This document shows, in pieces, positions 18,062 to 27,084 of a DNA stretch of 64,000 nt; within the stretch, counting starts at the first letter, position 1; each line of letters opens with the position of its first letter. Both the position numbers and the translations under genes were made by a program. The notes under the pieces were generated by a model. That model worked only from the letters and a program-made list of their open reading frames with translations, searched no databases and was not told where the DNA came from. Source of the stretch: Sphingomonas sp. SUN019 (GTDB lineage: Bacteria; Pseudomonadota; Alphaproteobacteria; Sphingomonadales; Sphingomonadaceae); assembly GCF_024758705.1 (NCBI RefSeq), contig NZ_CP096971.1, positions 2,509,501 to 2,573,500 of the forward strand, read 5' to 3'.

Positions 18062-19445
18062 GAGCGGTTCCAACCAGATGTGGGGCGGGCGGTTCGCCGA
18101 GGGCCCGGCAGCCGTGATGCGCGAGATAAACGCGTCGATTCCGTTCGACAAGCGGATGTGGCGGCAGGACGTGGCGGGATCGCAGGCGCACGTCGCGATG
18201 CTGGGCGCGCAGGGCATCGTGTCGGCGGAGGATGCGGCGGCGATCGCGGCTGGGTTGGCCGATGTTGGCGAAGGATACGCGCAGGACGGTGTTCCGGACG
18301 AGCTGACGCTGGAGGACATCCATATGCTGACCGAGGCGCGGCTGAGCGAGCGGATCGGGGCGGTGGCCGGGCGGCTGCATACCGCGCGCAGCCGCAACGA
18401 TCAGGTCGCGACGGACTTTCGGCTGTGGGTGCGTGATGCGATCGACGCGATCGATGCGGGGCTGACCGAGTTCCAGCGGACGTTGCTGGATGTTGCCTCC
18501 GAGCATGCCGGAAGTGTGCTGCCGGGCTTCACGCATTTACAGTCGGCGCAGCCGGTCGTGCTCGGTCATCATTTGATGGCGTATTTCGAGATGATCGCGC
18601 GCGACCGCAGCCGGTTCGCCGATGCGCGGCGGCGGATGAACCTGTGTCCGCTTGGGTCGGCGGCGCTGGCGGGGACGGGTTTCCCGATCGACCGCGAGGC
18701 GACCGCGAAGGCGCTGGGGTTCGACGGGCCGACGCGCAATTCGCTGGACGCGGTGAGCGACCGCGACTTCGCGTTAGATTATCTGTCGGCGGCGGCGCAG
18801 TGTTCCTTGCATCTGTCCCGGCTGGCGGAAGAGTTCGTGTTATGGGCGTCGCAGCCGTTCGGGTTTGTCAGCCTGTCCGATCAATGGTCGACCGGCAGCT
18901 CGATCATGCCGCAGAAACGCAACCCGGACGCGGCCGAACTGGTGCGCGGGCATAGCGGGCGGATCACGGGATGCCTGGTCAGCCTGATGATGACGATGAA
19001 GGGCCTGCCGCTGGCGTATTCGAAGGATATGCAGGACGACAAGCCGCCGGTGTTCGAGGCGCACGATCTGCTGGCGCTGTCGATCGCGGCGATGACCGGG
19101 ATGGTCGAGAGCGCGACGTTCCGCACCGATCGGATGCGCGCCTTGGCGGAGAGCGGTTACTCGACCGCAACCGATCTGGCCGACTGGCTGGTGCGCGTCG
19201 GTGGCGTGCCGTTCCGCGAGGCGCATCATATCACGGGGCGGGTCGTGGCGCGGGCAGAGACGCTGGGCGTGACGCTGGACCAATTGCCGCTGGAGGAATT
19301 GACCGCGGTGGATGCGCGGATCGACGCGCGGGTGTACGACGTGCTGTCGGTCGATGCGTCGGTTGCCAGCCGGACGAGTTTCGGCGGCACCGCGCCCGGC
19401 AATGTGCGCGCCGCGATCGCGGCGGCGCGGGAGGAATTGGCATGA
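18060..19445 (+). CDS. argH: Argininosuccinate lyase
   Basis: A 461-residue enzyme of normal size in the fumarase/aspartase superfamily. It splits argininosuccinate to arginine and fumarate in the last step of arginine synthesis. Signatures: [10 protein letters not shown] start, [21 protein letters not shown], and the superfamily block [12 protein letters not shown] containing the catalytic Ser loop. I take ATG 18060 ([10 protein letters not shown]); MWGG at 18078 is the alternative. It is divergent from the TlpA gene with no spacer, and overlaps the next lipoprotein gene by 4 nt (ATGA). Confidence 0.95.
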   Translation: MSGSNQMWGGRFAEGPAAVMREINASIPFDKRMWRQDVAGSQAHVAMLGAQGIVSAEDAAAIAAGLADVGEGYAQDGVPDELTLEDIHMLTEARLSERIGAVAGRLHTARSRNDQVATDFRLWVRDAIDAIDAGLTEFQRTLLDVASEHAGSVLPGFTHLQSAQPVVLGHHLMAYFEMIARDRSRFADARRRMNLCPLGSAALAGTGFPIDREATAKALGFDGPTRNSLDAVSDRDFALDYLSAAAQCSLHLSRLAEEFVLWASQPFGFVSLSDQWSTGSSIMPQKRNPDAAELVRGHSGRITGCLVSLMMTMKGLPLAYSKDMQDDKPPVFEAHDLLALSIAAMTGMVESATFRTDRMRALAESGYSTATDLADWLVRVGGVPFREAHHITGRVVARAETLGVTLDQLPLEELTAVDARIDARVYDVLSVDASVASRTSFGGTAPGNVRAAIAAAREELA

Positions 19446-19675
19446 AGCGGGTTTTGTTGGGCGCGGTGTTGCTGCTGGGAGGATGCGGCGCGGCTGCGGG
19501 ATTGAAGCCGGCCGAGGGCGACGCGTTGCCCGTCGCCCCGTACGGCGCGACCGCGCCGCCGACGCCGGCCGATCTGTTGACGCCGTCGTCGCAGGCGCGG
19601 CCGCAGCGCAACGACGAATTGCTCCGCCAGTCCGAGCTGCGTCGCACCGACGAATTCGACCTGCCCCCCAACTGA
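19442..19675 (+). CDS. Small lipoprotein between argH and lysA (LptM-like position)
   Basis: A 77-residue lipoprotein: signal [15 protein letters not shown] with lipobox Cys15, followed by a Pro/Ala-rich low-complexity tail ending in [15 protein letters not shown]. It starts inside the argH stop (ATGA) and ends 10 nt before lysA, so it is part of an argH-lysA operon. In many proteobacteria a tiny lipoprotein (LptM/YifL, linked to LptD maturation) sits just before lysA; the position suggests the same role, but the sequence alone does not prove it. Confidence 0.75.
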   Translation: MKRVLLGAVLLLGGCGAAAGLKPAEGDALPVAPYGATAPPTPADLLTPSSQARPQRNDELLRQSELRRTDEFDLPPN

Positions 19676-19685
19676 CGGCGCCCTG

Positions 19686-20942
19686 ATGGATCATTTCACG
19701 CTGATCGACGGCGCGCTGCATTGCGAGCGCGTGCCACTGGCCCGGATCGCCGCCGACGTCGGCACGCCGGTCTATGTCTATTCGACCGCCACGCTGCAGC
19801 GCCACGCGCGGGTGTTTCGCGAAGGGCTGGCGGATGCCGGGCCGGTGCATCTGGCCTATGCGATCAAGGCCAATCCCAACATTGGCGTGCTGAACGTGCT
19901 GGCGCGGGAGGGTTACGGCGCGGACGTGGTGTCGGGCGGCGAGCTGTCGCGCGCGCTGGCGGTGGGGATGGCGGCGGCGGACGTGGTGTTTTCCGGCGTG
20001 GGCAAGACCGATGCCGAGCTCGTCGCCGCGCTGGAGGCGAGGATCGGGCAGTTCAATCTGGAGCTGGAGGAAGAGGGCGTCGTGCTGGCCGCCCTGGCGG
20101 CGGCGCGGGGTTTACGCGCGCCTGCAGTGTTGCGGGTCAACCCGGACGTCGACGCGGGAACCCACGCGAAAATTTCGACCGGCAAGCGCGACAACAAGTT
20201 CGGTGTGCCGATCCACGAGGCGCCCGCGATGTTCGCGCGGCTGTCGAAACTGGACGGTCTGGACCTGAAGGGCGTGGCGATCCACATCGGGAGTCAGCTG
20301 GCCGACCTGTCTCCGCTGGAGGCCGCGTACAAAAGGGTCGGCGAACTGGTGGCGGAACTGCGCGCGGCGGGGCATGTCATCCGCCGCGTCGATCTGGGCG
20401 GCGGGCTGGGTGTGCCGTACCGCGACAGCGACGTCATTCCCTCACCGGCCGATTTCGGCGCGATGGTGGCGCGCACGACGAAGGGCTGGGACGTCGAATT
20501 GATGTTCGAACCCGGCCGCGTGATCGCGGGCAATGCGGGCGTTTTGCTGACGGCGGTGATCTGGGTGAAGCCGGGGGTCACCAATCCGTACGTGATCGTC
20601 GATGCGGCGATGAACGATCTGGCACGGCCCGCGATGTACGATGCGTGGCATGATTTCCGAGCGGTGCTGCCGACGGGCGAGCGGATGCTGGCCAACATCG
20701 CCGGGCCGGTGTGCGAAACGGGCGACACGTTCGCGATGGACCGCGAGATCGACGTGGTGAAGCGCGGCGACCTGGGCATCTTCCGCACCGCGGGCGCCTA
20801 TGGCGCGACGATGGCGTCAACGTACAATTCGCGCGCGCTGGTGCCCGAGGTGCTGGTCGATGGCGACCGTTTCGCGGTGGTGGCGGACCGGATACCGGCG
20901 GAGACGATCCTGGCGGCCGAGCGGGTGCCGGACTGGTTGTGA
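19686..20942 (+). CDS. lysA: Diaminopimelate decarboxylase
   Basis: A 418-residue PLP enzyme of fold type III that decarboxylates meso-diaminopimelate to lysine. The PLP lysine is in YAIKANPN near residue 60. HIGSQ, the phosphate-binding GGGLGVPY, FEPGRVIAGNAG and the dimer-interface cysteine block PVCETGDTF are all present. It follows the small lipoprotein by 10 nt and is followed after 4 nt by the siroheme-synthase-like gene, so it lies in an arginine/lysine biosynthesis operon. Confidence 0.96.
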   Translation: MDHFTLIDGALHCERVPLARIAADVGTPVYVYSTATLQRHARVFREGLADAGPVHLAYAIKANPNIGVLNVLAREGYGADVVSGGELSRALAVGMAAADVVFSGVGKTDAELVAALEARIGQFNLELEEEGVVLAALAAARGLRAPAVLRVNPDVDAGTHAKISTGKRDNKFGVPIHEAPAMFARLSKLDGLDLKGVAIHIGSQLADLSPLEAAYKRVGELVAELRAAGHVIRRVDLGGGLGVPYRDSDVIPSPADFGAMVARTTKGWDVELMFEPGRVIAGNAGVLLTAVIWVKPGVTNPYVIVDAAMNDLARPAMYDAWHDFRAVLPTGERMLANIAGPVCETGDTFAMDREIDVVKRGDLGIFRTAGAYGATMASTYNSRALVPEVLVDGDRFAVVADRIPAETILAAERVPDWL

Positions 20943-20946
20943 CGTT

Positions 20947-21840
20947 GTGACACTCCACAGCCTGCCCCTGTTCGTGCGGCTGGAGGGACGGCCGGTGATC
21001 CTGCTGGGCGAAGGGAGTGCGGCGGAGGCGAAGCGGCGGTTGCTGGAGCGCGCGGGGGCGGTGATCGTCGGAGAGGACGCGCAGGCCGCGCTGGCGATCG
21101 TGGCGCTGGATGCGCCGGAGGAGGCGGTGGCGCGGCTGCGCGGGCGGGGCGTGCTGGTCAATGCGGTGGATCGGCCCGATCTGTGCGACTTTACGCTGCC
21201 GGCGATCGTCGATCGCGATCCGGTGCTGGTGGCCATCGGGACGGGGGGCGTGTCGGCGGGGCTGGCGGCGGCGCTCAGGCAGCGGCTGGAGGCGATGCTG
21301 CCGGTGGGGCTGGGGGCGTTGGCGGAGGCGCTATTTGCGAGTCGCAGGGCGATCAAGGGGCAATGGCCCGATGCGGCGGCGCGGCGGCGGGCTTTGGCCG
21401 ATGCGATGCGGGCGGGGGGAGCGTTGGATTTGTTGGCGGAGGCCCGCGCCGACGAAAGCCGGGCCCCGATTTCGGCGAAGTCGGTAACTGAGGGTGTCGC
21501 TCCCCAATCTGGCTCCTTGCAACTGGGCCCCGGCCGTCGCCGGGGTGGAGCTCAAGAGAGGGTGGAGGACTGGATCGCGGCCGCGGGCGATGCTCGCGGG
21601 TCGGAGGTCGTCCGTATCAGTCTTCACTCCGCCGACCCCGACGAGCTGACGCTGCGGCAGGCGCGGGCGCTGGCCAATGCGGACCGGGTGACGCACCGCG
21701 CCGACGTGCCGCGCGCGATCCTAGATCGGGCGCGGGCGGATGCCGATCGATTTGAGACAGATGCGCCGCCGATCGACCCATCGCCGGGCCTGACCGTGGA
21801 TGTGGAGATGAGTGCGGCTACAACCAGCGCGCGCGTTTGA
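20947..21840 (+). CDS. Siroheme synthase N-domain (precorrin-2 dehydrogenase) protein, CysG-N/Met8-like
   Basis: A 297-residue protein starting at GTG 20947. Residues ~1-110 form an NAD-binding Rossmann domain (LPLFVRLEGRPVILLGEGSAAEAKRRLL with a GxGxxAxxK pattern, FTLPAIVDRDPVLVAIGTGG) as in CysG-N, which oxidises precorrin-2 to sirohydrochlorin. Residues ~110-165 resemble the CysG dimerisation helix region. Residues ~165-205 appear to be encoded by an inserted palindromic repeat. The C-terminal ~90 residues include LTLRQARALANADRVTHR, reminiscent of the start of the CysG methyltransferase domain. No complete methyltransferase domain follows. The 3' end overlaps convergent corA by 23 nt. Confidence 0.78.
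   Translation: MTLHSLPLFVRLEGRPVILLGEGSAAEAKRRLLERAGAVIVGEDAQAALAIVALDAPEEAVARLRGRGVLVNAVDRPDLCDFTLPAIVDRDPVLVAIGTGGVSAGLAAALRQRLEAMLPVGLGALAEALFASRRAIKGQWPDAAARRRALADAMRAGGALDLLAEARADESRAPISAKSVTEGVAPQSGSLQLGPGRRRGGAQERVEDWIAAAGDARGSEVVRISLHSADPDELTLRQARALANADRVTHRADVPRAILDRARADADRFETDAPPIDPSPGLTVDVEMSAATTSARV
21447..21545. repeat. Palindromic repeat inside the siroheme-synthase-like gene
   Basis: Left arm 21447-21470 and right arm 21522-21545 are imperfect reverse complements (17 of 24 positions), each with the CCGG(G)GCCC core common in sphingomonad dispersed repeats. The sequence between and around them encodes a Ser/Gly/Arg-rich stretch that does not fit the helical domains on either side. 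The reading frame stays open through it. Confidence 0.55.
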
Positions 21841-22786
21841 AGCGGACGTAGAGTGCGGTGCAGACGGTCGCGATGACCGCCAGCACGACGAAGTATCCGT
21901 AGCGCGTCCGTAGTTCGGGCATGTGTTCGAAATTCATGCCGTAGATGCCCGCAATCGCGGTGGGGACCGCGAGGATCGCCGCCCACGCCGCAAGCTGACG
22001 GGTGATCGCGCCGGTGCGTTGCTGTTCCAGCAGGTTGCTGAATTCGAACACCGACGTCAGCACCTGCAGCAGCCCGTCGACCATCGTCTGCACGCGGCGG
22101 ACGTGATCCAGCACGTCGCTGAAATACGGCCGCGTTTCGGGATCGACGCAGGGCAGGTCGAGCCGGACGAGCTTGCCCGCAACCTCGGCCATCGGCCCCA
22201 GCACGCGCTGGAACTTGGTGAGTTGGCGACGCAATGTGAAGATGCGCGTCACGTCGTCGCGCGACAGAAACGCATCAAGCGTCTGCTGCTCCATCGCCAA
22301 CACGTTATCCTCGATCGCGTCGACGATCGGCAGATAGCCGTCGACGATGTAATCGAGGATCGCGTGGAGCACGTAATCCACGCCGTGCACGAGCAACGTC
22401 GGCGCAGCCTCAAGCTGGTCGCGCAGCGCCTTGTGCGACCGGACCGAGCCGTGGCGCACGCTGATGATATGGCTGTGGCCGACGAAGATCGCGGTCTCGC
22501 CATAGTCGATTCTGTCGCCGTCGAGCGTCGCAGTGCGCGCGACGACGAACAACTGGTCGCCGTAGACGTCGATCTTGGGCAATTGGTTGGCGTTGACGGC
22601 ATCCTCGATCGCGAGCGGATGCAGGCCATATTGCTCCTTCAGCGTCTGCATCTCCTCGGGCGTCGGATCGCAGATGCCGATCCACACGAACTCCGATTTG
22701 TCGGCCGGGCAATCGACCTTTTCGTCGATCGACACCTCGCGAACGCGTTCGCCGTTGCGGTAGAGATAGGCGGCTACGACGGTCAT
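21818..22786 (-). CDS. corA: Magnesium and cobalt transporter CorA
   Basis: A 322-residue CorA/ZntB-family channel. The large cytoplasmic N-domain covers residues ~1-260 (LHPLAIEDAVNANQLPKIDVYGDQLFVV). Two C-terminal helices flank the selectivity motif YGMNFEHMPEL (GMN), and the end RFKRARWL is basic. It forms a pentamer in the inner membrane for Mg2+ (also Co2+) uptake. The C-terminal coding end overlaps the siroheme-synthase-like gene by 23 nt, tail to tail. A GC-rich palindrome lies about 100 nt upstream. Confidence 0.94.
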   Translation of the reverse strand: MTVVAAYLYRNGERVREVSIDEKVDCPADKSEFVWIGICDPTPEEMQTLKEQYGLHPLAIEDAVNANQLPKIDVYGDQLFVVARTATLDGDRIDYGETAIFVGHSHIISVRHGSVRSHKALRDQLEAAPTLLVHGVDYVLHAILDYIVDGYLPIVDAIEDNVLAMEQQTLDAFLSRDDVTRIFTLRRQLTKFQRVLGPMAEVAGKLVRLDLPCVDPETRPYFSDVLDHVRRVQTMVDGLLQVLTSVFEFSNLLEQQRTGAITRQLAAWAAILAVPTAIAGIYGMNFEHMPELRTRYGYFVVLAVIATVCTALYVRFKRARWL

Positions 22787-22886
22787 GGGGCCTCGGGCGG
22801 GGGTGGTCGATTGGCCCGATCTAGCACTGACTATCGACGTGAGCCGATCAAAAGTTTCTTAGCTATTCGCGAGGCGGCCTGGCTCG

Positions 22887-22985
22887 CCCCTCCCCTTCAG
22901 GGGAGGGGTTGGGGGTGGGGTCGTGCCTCAGGCACTGTCGCCCGTGGATAGACCCCACCCCAACCCCTCCCCTGAAGGGGAGGGG
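22887..22985. repeat. Family B palindrome, copy 1
   Basis: A 99-nt element. The outer arms CCCCTCCCCTTCAGGGGAGG and its complement bracket GGTTGGGGGTGGGGTC and GACCCCACCCCAACC. Each outer arm is itself a hairpin. A second 99-nt copy with the same arms but a different centre is at 27386-27484. It lies between the corA promoter region and the end of fliS. Confidence 0.9.
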
Positions 22986-22990
22986 CTTTG

Positions 22991-23389
22991 CTACGCCGCG
23001 CGCGCCGTCCGCCACGCTGCGCCGATTTCCTCGAACGTATCGGCGACCGATCGGAACGGCGCGCCATCCTGGCCGAGGCTCGCGTCGATCACCTGCCGCC
23101 GTGCGCCTGCGTAGAGCCGCGCCAGCGTCGTCGATACGTCGCCGCCTTTCTCGAAATCCAGCCCCGCCTCCAGCGCGAACAGGATCGCGGTGGCGCGGGT
23201 GACGCGTTCGCTCTTGGTGGCGAATTGCTTTCGTTCGGCGGCCCAGGCGGCGACGCGCAGCGCCTGGATCAGTTCCTCGTACAGCAATTGCACCAGCGCC
23301 GGGCCGTCCGCATTCGCGGTGCGGCCGGCGAGGTCGATCTCGCGATACGTCTGGGCGGGGTTGCGCAACAGCGCGGACGCATACGCCAC
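22991..23389 (-). CDS. fliS: Flagellar export chaperone FliS
   Basis: A 132-residue helical protein with the FliS pattern: NPAQTYREIDLAGRTANADGPALVQLLYEELI near the start, then ATAILFALEAGLDFEKGGDVSTTLARLYAGA. It binds the C-terminus of flagellin in the cytoplasm, preventing early polymerisation and guiding it to the export gate. It is the last gene of the long minus-strand fli block, one base after fliD. Confidence 0.9.
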   Translation of the reverse strand: MAYASALLRNPAQTYREIDLAGRTANADGPALVQLLYEELIQALRVAAWAAERKQFATKSERVTRATAILFALEAGLDFEKGGDVSTTLARLYAGARRQVIDASLGQDGAPFRSVADTFEEIGAAWRTARAA

Positions 23390-23390
23390 T

Positions 23391-24875
23391 TCAATTGTCC
23401 GAGTTGTTCCAGGCCTTGATCTGGTTTTCCAGGAAGGTCTGGGTGGATTTGTAGGCGGCGACCTTCGCGTTCATCGAGGCGAATTGCTGGGTCAGGCGAT
23501 CGGACATGTTGGTCGATTGATCGGCGATCTTGTCCTTCTGTTCGGCCAGCTCGCTTTGCGCCGCGGTGAAGCGGACCGACGATGCGCCGAGGCCGTAGAG
23601 CGTGCTGGTGGCGTTCAGCTTCACCGAATTCAGCGCACCGATCAGGCCGTTTCCGTCCGAGGTGATGGCGAACATCGCCTCGATCGAGGCGGGGTTGTTC
23701 TTGATCGCGGCGACGAGCGTATCCGCATTGACGCTAAGCGTGCCGGTGCGGGTCGTGCCGACGCCGAGGTCGGCGAGCGTCTTCGGCGTGCCGTCCGCTG
23801 CGCCCGTCAGCAACGGCTTCAGCGTCAGCGCCTTCATCTGGCGCAGGAAATTCTGCGCGCCCGAATCGCCGCGCAGCACGCCGGTGATCGGATCGGTCTG
23901 TTCCTGGATGATCGCCATCACCTCGTTATAGGTGGCGACGAAATCATTCACGGCCGACGAGAGCGCGGCGGTGGGCGTGGTCGAGGAGAGCGAAACCGGC
24001 GTGGTGGAGACGCCCGATAGTTCGAGCTTCACGCCGTCGACCAGGTCGCTGATCGAGTTTGACGCGCGTTCGACCGCGACGCCGTCGACGACCAATTGGG
24101 CATTGCCCGACTGCGACGTGATCGCGAGTCCGCCGCCGGGGCCGACGTTGAACGCGGACAGCGTGCCGCCGGGGTCGCTGGTCGCCTGCAGCGTGAACGC
24201 TTGGGCGGTGCCGGTCGCGCCCTTCAGCGAGAGATAGGCGTCGCCGTTGGCGTCGGTGACGACGGAGGCGGTGACGCCCGCTTTCCTGGCGTTGATCGCG
24301 GCGGCCATGCCGGTCAGCGAATTGTTGGCGGACGTGATGTCGATCGTCATGGCGGCGCTGCTGCCGGCGGCGAGCGAGGCCATGCTGCCGTCGGGATTGT
24401 AGGTCGCGGTGCCGAGTTGCAGCGTGAAGGTGCCGGTGCCGATCGCGGCGTCCTTACTGGCGACCGGGGTGCGGCTAACCGCGGTCTGTGCGGTCGCGAG
24501 GCGGTCGACGCGGACGCTGGCGGTGAAGCCCGACAGTTTTGCGCCGCCGAGCGCGCTGACCGACAGCACGCCGGGCGCGGAGCTGACCGGTTGCGACGCG
24601 AGCGTGCCGCCCTTCGCGAGGTTTTCCAGCGCGGCGGCGAAATCGGTGATGGTGTTCTTCAGCGTCGAGACGCCCGAGATCTGCGAGGTCAGCTTTTCGG
24701 ATCTGGCGGTGAGCGCGGCGTTCTTGGCCGCGAACTGCGCCTCGACCAGTCCCTTGACGAGCGAGTCGGTGTCGACGCCCGAGCCTGCGTCGAGCGAGGT
24801 CAGCAGCGACTGCGCCGCCGCGCTCGTCACGTTGGCGGTGGAGGTCGTGCTGGTGGTGCCGGTGGTCGTTACCAT
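23391..24875 (-). CDS. fliD: Flagellar filament cap protein FliD (hook-associated protein 2)
   Basis: A 494-residue cap protein. The N-terminus contains the conserved LDAGSGVDTDSLVKGLVEAQ. The middle (~70-380) is a Thr/Ser/Ala-rich beta region, and the C-terminal helix with an SDRLTQQFASMNAKVAAYKSTQTFLENQI-type coiled coil matches FliD_C (shown here only to locate it, ~445-488). It caps the filament tip and promotes flagellin insertion. It has its own sigma-28-type promoter overlapping the flhB stop codon, so it can be expressed separately from the basal-body genes. Confidence 0.93.
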   Translation of the reverse strand: MVTTTGTTSTTSTANVTSAAAQSLLTSLDAGSGVDTDSLVKGLVEAQFAAKNAALTARSEKLTSQISGVSTLKNTITDFAAALENLAKGGTLASQPVSSAPGVLSVSALGGAKLSGFTASVRVDRLATAQTAVSRTPVASKDAAIGTGTFTLQLGTATYNPDGSMASLAAGSSAAMTIDITSANNSLTGMAAAINARKAGVTASVVTDANGDAYLSLKGATGTAQAFTLQATSDPGGTLSAFNVGPGGGLAITSQSGNAQLVVDGVAVERASNSISDLVDGVKLELSGVSTTPVSLSSTTPTAALSSAVNDFVATYNEVMAIIQEQTDPITGVLRGDSGAQNFLRQMKALTLKPLLTGAADGTPKTLADLGVGTTRTGTLSVNADTLVAAIKNNPASIEAMFAITSDGNGLIGALNSVKLNATSTLYGLGASSVRFTAAQSELAEQKDKIADQSTNMSDRLTQQFASMNAKVAAYKSTQTFLENQIKAWNNSDN

Positions 24876-24885
24876 ATCACTCTCT

Positions 24886-24912
24886 CAAACGGCCGCGGCC
24901 GGCGTTTCTTTA
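24886..24912 (-). promoter_or_regulatory. Sigma-28 (FliA) promoter of fliD
   Basis: On the minus strand, TAAA (24912-24909), a 15-nt spacer and GCCGTTTG (24893-24886) match the flagellin-1 element exactly in both boxes and spacing. The first three bases of the -35 box are the flhB stop codon. The predicted transcript would start only a few nt before the fliD ATG, so it would have a very short leader. Confidence 0.7.
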
Positions 24913-26043
24913 CCCCTGATTCACACCATGTTCGTCGAAGCGTGCGGTTTTCGGCACGTCGATGATCGGGGCGGGCGCGGTGCCGCCCGCCGCGGCGTTC
25001 AGGCCGAAGACGAAAGCGAGTACGGTGGCGATCGCGAGGTAGAGGTCGTCGCGGACCTCCTGCCCTTCGCGGCTAGTGTAATAGACCGCGCGGGCGAGGG
25101 TGGGATATTCGAGGATCGGGACCGCCATCTCGCCCGCGGCTTCGCGAATGGCGAGCGCGGTCGCGCCGCGGCCCTTGGCGACGACGACGGGCACCTGGTC
25201 GCGTCCGCGATCGTAGCGGAGCGCCACCGCGAAATGTGTCGGGTTGGTGAGGACGACGTGCGCCTCGGCGACCGATTTGCGCATACCGCGGCTGAGGACG
25301 GCGCGCTGCTTCGCGCGGATGTGGCCCTTCAGTTCGGGATTGCCTTCGCTCTCCTTGTTCTCGTCCTTCACCTCCTGCTTCGTCATGCGGAGTTTCTTGA
25401 ACAGCTGGAACAGCTGCATCGGTACGTCGAAGCCGGCGATCGCGACGAGGCCCAAAGCCATCACGATCAGGATATGCGTCAGCGTGCCGCCCAATGAATC
25501 GAGTGCGGCGGGGAGATCGGCGGAAGCGAGCGCGAGCGTCGCGCCCGACGCCTTCCACAGCAGCCATGTGCCGATCGAGCCGAGCAAGACGACCTTGAGG
25601 ATCGATTTGCCGAGTTCGACCCAGCCGTTCATGCCGAAGATGCGTTTGAGGCCCGAGGCGGGGTTCACGCGATTGGTCTTGGGCGCGAGCAGCTTGGCGT
25701 TGAAGCGCAGCGAGCCGAGACCGGCCTGGCTGAGGATCGCCGCGCAGACGGTGATGGCGAACAAGGTGGCGAGGCTGGGGAGCAGACGCCATCCGGCCTC
25801 GGCGAGCGGACGCCACGGCTGGAAATCCTCGACATCTCCGCGGCCGAACTGGAAGCTGGCGGCCATCACGCCTTTGCACGCGGAGACCAAGGCGGGGCCG
25901 AAGAAGGCGAGCCAGCAGACGCCCGCGAGCACGACGAGCGCGGTCGCGAATTCGCGGGATTTGAGGACGTCGCCCTTGTCGGTCGCGTCCTTGCGACGCT
26001 TGGAGGTTGGGGCTTCTGTCTTTTCGCCGAATTCGTCCGCCAT
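24910..26043 (-). CDS. flhB: Flagellar type III export switch protein FlhB
   Basis: A 377-residue protein with four N-terminal membrane helices (~30-210) and a cytoplasmic C-domain carrying the NPTH autocleavage site (VVLTNPTHFAVALRY, ~265). Cleavage there switches export from rod/hook to filament substrates together with FliK. The Lys-rich N-terminus (GEKTEAPTSKRRKDA) is typical. The ATG overlaps the fliR stop by one base (TGATG). The C-terminal tail past ~350 is Ala/Pro-rich and variable. Confidence 0.95.
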   Translation of the reverse strand: MADEFGEKTEAPTSKRRKDATDKGDVLKSREFATALVVLAGVCWLAFFGPALVSACKGVMAASFQFGRGDVEDFQPWRPLAEAGWRLLPSLATLFAITVCAAILSQAGLGSLRFNAKLLAPKTNRVNPASGLKRIFGMNGWVELGKSILKVVLLGSIGTWLLWKASGATLALASADLPAALDSLGGTLTHILIVMALGLVAIAGFDVPMQLFQLFKKLRMTKQEVKDENKESEGNPELKGHIRAKQRAVLSRGMRKSVAEAHVVLTNPTHFAVALRYDRGRDQVPVVVAKGRGATALAIREAAGEMAVPILEYPTLARAVYYTSREGQEVRDDLYLAIATVLAFVFGLNAAAGGTAPAPIIDVPKTARFDEHGVNQG

Positions 26044-26816
26044 CAGCCGAGCACCAGGCTTTGCGTGGCGGCGAGCGTCTCACGGACGATGACGAGCATG
26101 TAGTCGCCCATCGCGGGGAAGGCGATCGCCAGGGCGATCACGCCGACCGCGAGGCTGGCGGGGAGGCCGATCGAGAAGAGGTTTAGCGCTGGGGCCGAGC
26201 GCGAGATCATGCCGACGATCAGGTTGAGGCAGAGCAGCAGGAACCCGACCGGCAGCGCGAGCAGCAGTCCGGCGAGGAAGGCGTAGCCGCCGAACAATGC
26301 GATGTCGCGAAGCTGCCCCGCGCTCATCCACGCGGCCCCCGGCGGGAGCGCGACGTAGCTTTTCAGGATCATGTCGACGAGGACGAGATGGCCGTCGAGC
26401 GACAGGAACAGCAAGGTCATCAGGATCGAGAGGAACTGGCCGATCGCGGGCGACGCGCGACCGCTGTTGGGGTCGATCATGTTGGCGAAGCCGAGGCCCA
26501 TCGATCCGCCGATGATCTCACCCGCGATCAGCGGCGCGGCGAACGCGATCTGGAGGATGAAGCCCAATGCGAGGCCGACCAATGCTTCGGCGGCGATGGC
26601 GAGGAAGGTGGCGAACGCGAATACCTGCGGCGGCGGCATGATATTGTTGCTGCCCAGCACCAGCACGCCGATCGCCCCCGACAAGGTGACGCGGACGGGG
26701 AGCGGGACCGACACGTTGCCGAACACCGGCGCGGCGACGAACGCCGCGCCGACGCGGATCATCACGAACACCAGCGCCCAGATCTGGGGCTCGATCGAGA
26801 GGCCGAAGCCTAGCAT
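26043..26816 (-). CDS. fliR: Flagellar export apparatus protein FliR
   Basis: A 257-residue polytopic inner-membrane protein of the export gate, about six helices. It shows EPQIWALVFVMIRVGAAF near the start, the GEIIGGSMGLGFANMIDP block and SAPALNLFSIGLP, all characteristic of FliR. I take ATG 26816; a GTG at 26852 would add 12 residues lacking family character. It is separated from fliQ by a repeat-rich 270-nt gap, the largest break in the fliE-fliS gene row. Confidence 0.92.
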   Translation of the reverse strand: MLGFGLSIEPQIWALVFVMIRVGAAFVAAPVFGNVSVPLPVRVTLSGAIGVLVLGSNNIMPPPQVFAFATFLAIAAEALVGLALGFILQIAFAAPLIAGEIIGGSMGLGFANMIDPNSGRASPAIGQFLSILMTLLFLSLDGHLVLVDMILKSYVALPPGAAWMSAGQLRDIALFGGYAFLAGLLLALPVGFLLLCLNLIVGMISRSAPALNLFSIGLPASLAVGVIALAIAFPAMGDYMLVIVRETLAATQSLVLG

Positions 26817-27084
26817 GGCGAAGACCGCGAGAGCGCGCACGCTGCGCGCCACGCGGGCAAGCCCGGCCGGCGGGCGCTGAGCGCCCGACCGACGACCTGG
26901 GCTTCGCCCAGGTCGGCCTGTCCTGAGCGCCTGCCTTGGCAGGCAGTCGAAGGGCGGCTTTGCCGCGACGGGATTGTCGTAGCGGTGCAGCGCCGCGGCA
27001 AAGCCGCGTCGTCGAACCTCGGCGAGGCCGAGGTCGGCCGCGCTTGCGCAAGGCGCGCGGACGTGGCCGCGCCTGCGCGGCGCG
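26817..27084. repeat. Hairpin mosaic between fliQ and fliR
   Basis: Several short dyads are packed together (CGGGCGCTGAGCGCCCG, ACCTGGGCTTCGCCCAGGT, GCCTGCCTTGGCAGGC, GCGGCAAAGCCGC, CCTCGGCGAGGCCGAGG). The same units recur around 13240 and 14640. This interrupts an otherwise tight fliPQR order and may weaken or terminate transcripts, or stabilise the upstream mRNA. Confidence 0.7.
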
